A stretch of DNA of 64,000 nucleotides from Caballeronia grimmiae. Its GTDB lineage: Bacteria; Pseudomonadota; Gammaproteobacteria; Burkholderiales; Burkholderiaceae. The notes below the pieces were generated by a model. That model searched no databases, was not told where the DNA came from, and saw only the letters and a program-made list of their open reading frames with translations. This document shows positions 57,803-64,000 of the stretch, one piece after another. How positions within the stretch are numbered: the stretch's first letter is position 1; the number at the start of each line of letters is the position of its first letter. The translations under genes were made by a program, and so were the position numbers. The DNA is taken from positions 62,001-126,000 of the forward strand of contig NZ_JFHE01000004.1 in the NCBI RefSeq assembly GCF_000698555.1, given 5' to 3'.

Positions 57803-60800
57803 ATGTCCGACAGCAGACGATCCGTCGACCCGACCGAAGTTGGACAAGCCAAGCCCAGCGGCAACGCCGAGCGCGTCCTGTCGCGTGTCTTAAAAGTCAT
57901 CCTCATCGTCGCCGTGGCGATGTACTTCGCGGTGGCGGGCATCTATCTGGGCTTGCGCTATGTGGTGCTGCCGCAGATCGATTCGTTCAGGCCGACCATC
58001 GAGCAGGCGGTGTCGTCGCGGATTCATGCGCAGCTTCATGTCGGCCGGCTTTCCGCGCGATGGAGCGGCATGCAGCCGACCATCGATATCGATAATCTCC
58101 GCATCGACGCCGCCGATGGCTCGCCCGGTCTGGCGGTTCCGCATGCGAGCGCGAGCATCGCGTGGCGGTCGCTGCTGGCGCTGCAACCCAAACTGGCCGA
58201 TCTCACCGTCGATGGTCCCGACGTCATCATCGCGCGCAAGGCGAACGGTGAACTGACGGTCGCCGGCGTGCCGGTTCCGGCGCATCGCACCGGCTCCAAC
58301 GCATTCACCACATGGTTGCTCGGGCAGCAGCGCATCCTGCTGCGCGATGGCACGCTGCGCTGGCGCGACGCCCAGCGCGATGCACCCGAAATCGCGTTCA
58401 AGCGTCTGAAGCTCGCGACTCTGAACGACGGCGCGCGTCACCGTCTCGCGCTGACCGCGCCTGCCGATGGCGACGTTCTGCATGGTCCGCTCGACGTTCG
58501 CGCGGACTTTCGCCACGAGCCGTTCACCGCGATGGGCGCGCCCGCGAACTGGACCGGCCGCGTTTATGTATCGACGGGCCCCGTCGATCTGCCGATGCTC
58601 GCGCGCTACGTAAAGATGCCGTTCGCGGTCTACGATGGCCGCATCGAAAACCGCATCTGGCTGAACTTCGCACGTGGCCAGCTACAGACGGCAAACGGCG
58701 ATCTCACGGGCGGCAACATCGCGCTGCGCGTGCGCGCGACGCAGCCGCGTCTCGATCTGCCGGTGGCGCGCTTCGCATGGACCATCGGCAAGAAGGACAC
58801 CACGTACACGCTGAACCTCTCCGACCTTCGCGCCGAACTCGGCCAGCCTTCGCTCGAAGACGGCACGACGGTCGCGCGCCTGCTCACGATGCAGAGGCTC
58901 ACGGGCACGTATCGTCCGGCGTCGGTGAACAAGGGGCTGCTGTTTCGCATCGCGGGCGATCAGATCGATCTCGGCATCCTCGCCGAATTCGCGCGCACGC
59001 TCCCGCTGCCATCGCGCGTGCTCAACGAACTCGTGCGCTACAACCCGCGCGGGCAGGTCGCCAACTACACGATCTACACCGAACGCGCCGCGCCCAAGAC
59101 CGAGGAAGAAGCCAAGCAGCAGCGCGATAAAGGCGATGCGAAGATCGTCCATTACGCGTTCAAGGCCGAGTTGCAGGGCATCAGCGTGCAGGCGCAGGAA
59201 CCGCCGCCGGGACTCACGATCAACAATCGGCCGCGCGCGGGCATCCCGGGCATCGAGAATCTGTGGGGCGCCGTCGATGCCAACGAGTCGCAAGGCAAAA
59301 TCGTCATCGACACGAAGAACGCGGCGGTGACGATCCCCGGCGCGTTCGACGATCCCCGTCTCACCTTCGATTCCCTGCAAGGCCGCGCGAACTGGACCGT
59401 CGCGGACGCCATCGCGCCGGGCGAACTGCGGCGCGCGTTCACGATTCATCTCGACACGCTGCGCATCCGCAACGCCGACGCCGAAGGCGAAGTCACCGCC
59501 GCGTACTGGAACCAGGGTCACGGGCGCGGCAATCTCGACCTCAAGGCGAAGGTCGATTATCTGAAGGCGGCGCGCCTCGTCCGCTATCTTCCGACGAGCC
59601 TCAACGAACGCGTGCGCGTCTATCTCGGCCATGCGCTGCGGGCGGGCATCGCGCGCAACGGCACGCTCGAGATTCACGGCGACCTCACGCGCTTTCCGTA
59701 CGCGAAAGCGCCGGACGCGGGCATTTTCCGCATCGAAGCGCCGTTCACGGGCGGCAAGTTCGATCCCACGCCGTTTCCGCCGCGCAAGCTGCAGAACGGC
59801 CTGCCGAACTTCTGGCCGGCGTTCGAGGGCATCGACGGCACGTTCAGGCTCGCGCAAAACAAGCTCGCCTTCGATATCCATCGCGGGCATTACAAGGGCG
59901 TCGCGGTATCGCGCGTGGCGGGACGCATCGACGATACGGGCAATCGCGAAACCAGGCTGCGGATCGACGGCGAAGCGCGCGGACCGCTCGCCGACATGCT
60001 CGACTATGTCGACAACAGCTCGCTCGGCCTGATGGCCAAGCACGCGACACGCAAGCTTGACACGAAAGGCAACGCGGCGCTGGCGCTCACGCTCGGCATT
60101 CCGCGCTATCGGCCGCCGCCGCCCGAACCGCCGCTGCGCACCGACTACAAGGGCTCGCTGACCTTCCTCGACAACGAAGTCGCGTACGGCACGCTGCCGC
60201 CGCTCACGCATGTGCGCGGCCGGGCGAACTTCGCCGCGAAGACCGTCAACGTCGATGCCCTCACCGCGCAACTGCTCGGCGGCGACGTGCGCGCGACCGG
60301 CGGCGTGCAGCCGAACGGCAATTACGCGTTCGACGTGAACGGGCGCATCGGCCCGGATGCGGCGCAGCGTTTCGATGGACGCATCGCACCGCAAGCGGCG
60401 GCGCTGCTCAAGCGTATCGATGGCGCGGCGCCCTACGAACTTCACGTGCGCGGTGCGAAAAACGCGCTGCCGAACATGCGCGCGAGCGCGGATTTGAGCG
60501 GCATCGGCATCGATCTGCCTGCGCCGTTCGGCAAGGCGAAAGGCGCGCCGATGCCCTTCTCGCTCAGCTTCCAGCCGACGCCCGGCGGCGCTTCCGGTCT
60601 GCATGATGCGCAACTCGTTTTCGGCCCGCTCGCGGCGCATTACGAGTTGCAGCAGATCGGGCGGGCGCAGGTGAAAGTCGATCCGCAAAACGCCGCCGAG
60701 CCGATGAACGTGCGCGCGCAACTCAAGGCCGTGCGCGGCGCGATTGCGCTCAACAAGCCCGCCGATTTGCCAGCCGAGGGCGTGAGCGCCGTCGCGGACA

Positions 60801-62089
60801 TGGACACGCTCGACGCCGACGCGTGGCGCAAAATTTTCGCCGATACCGTCGCTACCGCCGCTACCGTTAGCGCCCCTGCGCAGCCGCCAGCAAAGCAGGA
60901 GCCTCGCGCGAACACAGATATCAGACAGTTCATTCCGACGCGCGCCGCCGTTCGCATCGGGACACTGAAGCTGCTCGACCGTCGCTGGAACAACATCGAC
61001 GTCAACGCGACAGAAGATGCGAGGAAATGGCAGGCGAAGATCGCGTCGGATGAAGTATCCGGCAACGTCGCCTTCACGCCTGCCACACCGAACGGAAGCC
61101 CCGGCGCGATACAGGCGCGGCTCGACAAGGTGGTGATCCCCGAGAAGGCTACGGGCGCGCCCGCCGAAAAGTTCGCGAGCAAGCCGCCGCGCAACATGCC
61201 GTCCATCGACGTGATCGTCAATGAACTGGTCTATCGCGGACACGGCCTCGGGCGGCTCGAGGTGGACGCACACAACGAAGTCATCGCCGACGAGCCGATC
61301 TGGACGCTCGACAAGCTCCAGCTCGCCAATCCCGACGCGACGCTCACCGCCAACGCGACGTGGCGCACGCTGCCCGCGCCGGCGACCGCCAGCGGCGATG
61401 ACTCGACGCCGCGCCGCACGACGCTCGGCTTTACGCTCGATGTCGCCAATGGCGGACAGTTCCTTGACCGCTTCGGCCTGCCGCACACCGTCAACGGCGG
61501 CGCGGGCAAGATCTCCGGGCACGCGGCCTGGAACGGCAGTCCGGCGGCCGTCGACATGAACACGCTCGATGGCAAAGTCGGCGTCGATCTTCGTCACGGG
61601 CAAATTCTGCGCGCGCCGGGCGCGGCGAAGTTGCTCGGCATCTTCAGCCTGCGCAGTCTCGCCAATCTGTTGACGCTGCATTTTGAGGATGTCGTCGGCA
61701 AGGGATTGCCGTTCGAGAAGATTACCGGCAACGCGCGCATTGAAAACGGCATCAGCCGGACCGACGACCTGCTGATGGTCACGCCGCCCGCCCGCGTGCA
61801 GATGCAGGGCGTCGTGAACCTGCCGAAGCAGACGCAGGATTTGCGCGTCAAGGTCGTGCCGACGATCGGCGCGGGTGCGGTCGCCATCGGCGCGGCGGTG
61901 ATCAATCCGCTGCTCGGTCTGGGCGCGCTCGCCGCCGATCTCGCGCTCTCGAAGTCCATCCAGAAGGCGTTCGCGATGGACTATTCGATCACCGGAACGT
62001 TGACGAAGCCCGTCGTCCAGCGTCTGCATGGCGATCAGGGTAAGATCGAATCACCCGCGGCCGTCGCGATTCCGTCAGTCGCTCCATAA
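57803..62089 (+). CDS. yhdP: YhdP family AsmA-like envelope protein
   Basis: A 1428-residue protein. One N-terminal membrane anchor (VLKVILIVAVAMYFAVAGIYLGLRYVVLP, about residues 30-58) is followed by a very long beta-rich periplasmic part of the DUF3971/AsmA2 type, with repeated strands and the C-terminal GKVGVDLRHGQILRAPGAAKLLGIFSLRSLANLL and VGKGLPFEKITGNARIENG segment. YhdP and TamB-like proteins form bridges carrying phospholipid to the outer membrane. The start 57803 (MSDSRRS) is preferred; the frame is open to 57590 but that part does not fit the family. Confidence 0.92.
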   Translation: MSDSRRSVDPTEVGQAKPSGNAERVLSRVLKVILIVAVAMYFAVAGIYLGLRYVVLPQIDSFRPTIEQAVSSRIHAQLHVGRLSARWSGMQPTIDIDNLRIDAADGSPGLAVPHASASIAWRSLLALQPKLADLTVDGPDVIIARKANGELTVAGVPVPAHRTGSNAFTTWLLGQQRILLRDGTLRWRDAQRDAPEIAFKRLKLATLNDGARHRLALTAPADGDVLHGPLDVRADFRHEPFTAMGAPANWTGRVYVSTGPVDLPMLARYVKMPFAVYDGRIENRIWLNFARGQLQTANGDLTGGNIALRVRATQPRLDLPVARFAWTIGKKDTTYTLNLSDLRAELGQPSLEDGTTVARLLTMQRLTGTYRPASVNKGLLFRIAGDQIDLGILAEFARTLPLPSRVLNELVRYNPRGQVANYTIYTERAAPKTEEEAKQQRDKGDAKIVHYAFKAELQGISVQAQEPPPGLTINNRPRAGIPGIENLWGAVDANESQGKIVIDTKNAAVTIPGAFDDPRLTFDSLQGRANWTVADAIAPGELRRAFTIHLDTLRIRNADAEGEVTAAYWNQGHGRGNLDLKAKVDYLKAARLVRYLPTSLNERVRVYLGHALRAGIARNGTLEIHGDLTRFPYAKAPDAGIFRIEAPFTGGKFDPTPFPPRKLQNGLPNFWPAFEGIDGTFRLAQNKLAFDIHRGHYKGVAVSRVAGRIDDTGNRETRLRIDGEARGPLADMLDYVDNSSLGLMAKHATRKLDTKGNAALALTLGIPRYRPPPPEPPLRTDYKGSLTFLDNEVAYGTLPPLTHVRGRANFAAKTVNVDALTAQLLGGDVRATGGVQPNGNYAFDVNGRIGPDAAQRFDGRIAPQAAALLKRIDGAAPYELHVRGAKNALPNMRASADLSGIGIDLPAPFGKAKGAPMPFSLSFQPTPGGASGLHDAQLVFGPLAAHYELQQIGRAQVKVDPQNAAEPMNVRAQLKAVRGAIALNKPADLPAEGVSAVADMDTLDADAWRKIFADTVATAATVSAPAQPPAKQEPRANTDIRQFIPTRAAVRIGTLKLLDRRWNNIDVNATEDARKWQAKIASDEVSGNVAFTPATPNGSPGAIQARLDKVVIPEKATGAPAEKFASKPPRNMPSIDVIVNELVYRGHGLGRLEVDAHNEVIADEPIWTLDKLQLANPDATLTANATWRTLPAPATASGDDSTPRRTTLGFTLDVANGGQFLDRFGLPHTVNGGAGKISGHAAWNGSPAAVDMNTLDGKVGVDLRHGQILRAPGAAKLLGIFSLRSLANLLTLHFEDVVGKGLPFEKITGNARIENGISRTDDLLMVTPPARVQMQGVVNLPKQTQDLRVKVVPTIGAGAVAIGAAVINPLLGLGALAADLALSKSIQKAFAMDYSITGTLTKPVVQRLHGDQGKIESPAAVAIPSVAP

Positions 62090-62150
62090 CGCGGAGCGCA
62101 TCTTCGTTCCGCCTCGCCCGCCCCGTCAGATTCACCAACCGGCGCACAAC

Positions 62151-62984
62151 ATGAACGAACCATCGAGCGAAAGCGCGGCGCAGCCGTTTCACGTCGCCGC
62201 GCTGCAAATGGTGAGCACGCCCGATCGCGACCGCAATCTCGCCGAGGCAGGACGGCTCATCGCCGAAGCGGCGCAAGGCGGCGCGCAACTCGTGCTGCTG
62301 CCGGAATACTTCTGCTTCATGGGCTTCAAGGACACGGACAAGCTCGCTATCCGCGAAACGCCCGGCGACGGTCCGATCCAGCAGTTTCTTTCCGATGCCG
62401 CGCGTGAGCATCGTGTGTGGGTCATCGGCGGGACGCTGCCTTTGAAATCGCCCGAAGCGTCGCGCGTGCTCAACACCACGCTTGTTTTCGATGCGAACGG
62501 CAAACAGGCCGCGCGCTACGACAAGATTCACCTGTTCAATTTCGAAAAGGGCGAGGAATCGTTCGACGAAGCGCGCACCATCTGCCCCGGCGGCGAAGTG
62601 CGAACCTTCGATGCGCCGTTCGGACGCGTCGGCCTGTCCATCTGCTACGACCTCAGGTTTCCGGAGCTGTACCGGAAGATGGGCGATTGCGCGTTGATCG
62701 TCGTGCCGTCCGCGTTCACCTACACGACCGGCAAGGCGCACTGGGAAACGCTGCTGAAGGCGCGGGCGATCGAGAACCAGTGCTACGTGCTCGCCGCGGC
62801 GCAAGGCGGCAAGCACGAGAACGGGCGGCGCACGTGGGGTCATAGCATGCTGATCGATCCGTGGGGCGAAGTCGTCGCGATGCGCGAGGAAGGCGCGGGC
62901 GTCGTCGCGGGCGCGGTCGATCCGGCGGGCATCGCCGAAGTGCGGCAGAGCTTGCCGGCGTATCGGCATCGGGTGATCGGCTGA
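62151..62984 (+). CDS. Carbon-nitrogen hydrolase (Nit1-like, deaminated glutathione amidase candidate)
   Basis: A 277-residue nitrilase-superfamily enzyme with the triad in VLLPEYFCFMGF (Glu), RYDKIHLFNF (Lys) and LSICYDLRFPELYRKMG (Cys). KDTDKLAIRETPGDGPIQQFLSDAA and the RRTWGHSMLIDPWGEVV tail place it near the Nit1/YbeM branch, which hydrolyses deaminated glutathione. Exact substrate is inferred. It follows yhdP by 61 bp and precedes tldD, an order frequent in Burkholderiales. Confidence 0.9.
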   Translation: MNEPSSESAAQPFHVAALQMVSTPDRDRNLAEAGRLIAEAAQGGAQLVLLPEYFCFMGFKDTDKLAIRETPGDGPIQQFLSDAAREHRVWVIGGTLPLKSPEASRVLNTTLVFDANGKQAARYDKIHLFNFEKGEESFDEARTICPGGEVRTFDAPFGRVGLSICYDLRFPELYRKMGDCALIVVPSAFTYTTGKAHWETLLKARAIENQCYVLAAAQGGKHENGRRTWGHSMLIDPWGEVVAMREEGAGVVAGAVDPAGIAEVRQSLPAYRHRVIG

Positions 62985-63032
62985 ATGGACTTGAAGACGC
63001 GCGTTCTCCCCTGCACATGGCCTCATCGGCGC

Positions 63033-63051
63033 CGGACAGTAGAATAGTCCG
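63033..63051 (+). promoter_or_regulatory. -10 box within a short inverted repeat upstream of tldD
   Basis: TAGAAT (63040-63045) is a -10 candidate centred in CGGAC-N9-GTCCG. The start would be about 50 nt before tldD. No convincing -35 is seen. Confidence 0.35.
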
Positions 63052-63102
63052 ACACAATCGCTCGAACACGCTAAATCACGCTAATCACGCAATAGGCACC
63101 GC

Positions 63103-64000
63103 ATGAACATCATCGAACCCGGCATTCGCAACCTCGTCACGGCAAAGGACGTCCTGCTGACGCCCTATGGCCTCGACGAAGGCGTCATCACGCGTACGCT
63201 CGCGGAAATCTTCACGCACCGCGTCGATTACGCCGACCTCTATTTCCAGTCAACGCGCAGCGAAGCGTGGAGTCTCGAAGAAGGCATCGTCAAATCGGGC
63301 AGTTTCAGCATCGATCAGGGCGTCGGCGTGCGCGCCGTCTCGGGCGAGCGCACGGCTTTCGCCTATTCCGACGATCTGTCGCCCGAATCCATTCGCCAGG
63401 CCGCGTACGCGACCCGCGCGATCGCCAAGGCGGGCGGCGGCAAGCACAAGGTAAAGCCGGCGAGCACGCTCACGGGCGTGTCGGGCCGCGATCTGTATCT
63501 GCCGGCCGATCCGCTGCATTCGCTCGATGCGAACGCGAAAGTGAAGCTGCTCGAGCGCGTCGAGAAAATGGCGCGCAGCCGCGATCCGCGCATCGTCCAG
63601 GTGATGGCGGGCCTCGCGGGCGAATACGACGTGGTGCTCGTCGCCCGCAGCGACGGCGCGCTCGCGGCGGACGTGCGCCCGCTCGTGCGCGTGTCCGTGA
63701 CGGTGATCGCCGAGCAGAACGGCCGGCGCGAGATCGGCACGGGCGGCGGCGGCGGACGCTTCGACTACGGCTATTTCACCGACGACATCCTGAACAAATA
63801 CGTCGACGACGCCGTGCACGCTGCGCTCGTCAACCTCGAAGCGCGCCCTGCTCCGGCTGGCGCGATGACCGTGGTGCTCGGGCCGGGCTGGCCGGGCGTG
63901 CTGCTGCACGAAGCGGTCGGCCACGGGCTGGAGGGCGATTTCAACCGCAAGGGATCGTCGGCGTTCGCGGGACGCATCGGCGAGCAGGTGGCGGCGAAGG
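63103..64000 (+). CDS. tldD: Metalloprotease TldD, 5' part (cut by the window edge)
   Basis: 299 codons are visible from the ATG at 63103 to the right edge without a stop; full TldD is about 480-490 residues. TldD with TldE (PmbA) forms a zinc protease that matures modified peptides and degrades unfolded peptides. DYADLYFQSTRSEAWSLEEGIVKSGSFSIDQGVGVRAVSGERTAFAYSDDL (residues about 42-92) is the substrate-strand region, and LLHEAVGHGLEGD (H269-E270-x3-H274) is the zinc site. The partner pmbA is not in the window. Confidence 0.95.
   Translation, partial: MNIIEPGIRNLVTAKDVLLTPYGLDEGVITRTLAEIFTHRVDYADLYFQSTRSEAWSLEEGIVKSGSFSIDQGVGVRAVSGERTAFAYSDDLSPESIRQAAYATRAIAKAGGGKHKVKPASTLTGVSGRDLYLPADPLHSLDANAKVKLLERVEKMARSRDPRIVQVMAGLAGEYDVVLVARSDGALAADVRPLVRVSVTVIAEQNGRREIGTGGGGGRFDYGYFTDDILNKYVDDAVHAALVNLEARPAPAGAMTVVLGPGWPGVLLHEAVGHGLEGDFNRKGSSAFAGRIGEQVAAK

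Noticed and set aside
58682..62029. 1115-codon minus-strand frame opposite yhdP
   Set aside because: Antisense shadow; yhdP has an anchor, family segments and a consistent start.

Overview
The window is a stretch of high-GC bacterial chromosome, almost certainly from the Burkholderiaceae (most like Caballeronia/Paraburkholderia; this rests on protein resemblance and gene order, not on a marker gene). The neighbourhoods mutL-miaA, purM/hda-pcnB-folK-panB, miaB-phoH-ybeY-corC-lnt, glyQS-gmhB-plsC, hrcA-hemH-hslR and grpE-dnaK-dnaJ are core betaproteobacterial blocks. No rRNA, tRNA, insertion sequence, integrase or CRISPR array was seen.

Layout. 0-5 kb: the edge of a secreted-protein gene, two small membrane-protein genes, then mutL-miaA (mismatch repair, tRNA i6A37). 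5-11.5 kb: purM diverges from a long plus-strand run hda-HAD phosphatase-pcnB-folK-deoxynucleoside kinase-panB. 11.6-16 kb: copD-like gene, two exported c-type cytochromes (two and three haems), and a PAQR/hemolysin III gene behind a promoter and terminator hairpin. 16-25.6 kb: rhlE, a diiron ferritin/desaturase-like protein with a flavin split-barrel partner, an MFS symporter, a gamma-glutamyltransferase, a lipoprotein and an isolated glpK. 25.7-33.2 kb: the miaB-ybeZ-ybeY-ybeX-lnt translation and envelope cluster, interrupted by a ChaC-like gene and a higBA toxin-antitoxin pair that carries its own operators. 33.4-40.3 kb: a secreted unknown, glyQS, gmhB, plsC, a YgjP-type metalloprotease and gloA. 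40.4-44.2 kb: a GntR regulator diverging from dgoD, and a pabB-pabC fusion. 44.2-52 kb: the heat-shock region on the minus strand, hrcA-hemH-hslR and grpE-(broken thioredoxin)-dnaK-dnaJ, with sigma-32 promoters. 52-64 kb: nadK-recN, glnE, yhdP, a nitrilase-family amidase and the start of tldD.

How the genes connect. miaA and miaB together make ms2i6A37 in tRNA. folK and pabBC serve folate synthesis. GrpE, DnaK, DnaJ, Hsp15 and HrcA are a stress module. ybeY, phoH, corC and lnt form the widespread YbeZ-YbeY-YbeX-Lnt neighbourhood. Accessory-looking parts are higBA, the dgo locus and the cytochrome/CopD region.

The points most worth a second look are the higBA insertion and its tandem TTCGC-N5-GCGAA operators, a perfect 22-bp palindrome on the corC start region, an in-frame amber codon in a thioredoxin-like gene between grpE and dnaK, and a recurrent arrangement (mutL, hrcA, nadK) in which a -10 hexamer ends exactly 6 nt before the ATG with no Shine-Dalgarno, suggesting leaderless mRNAs. 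All readings were made by eye.
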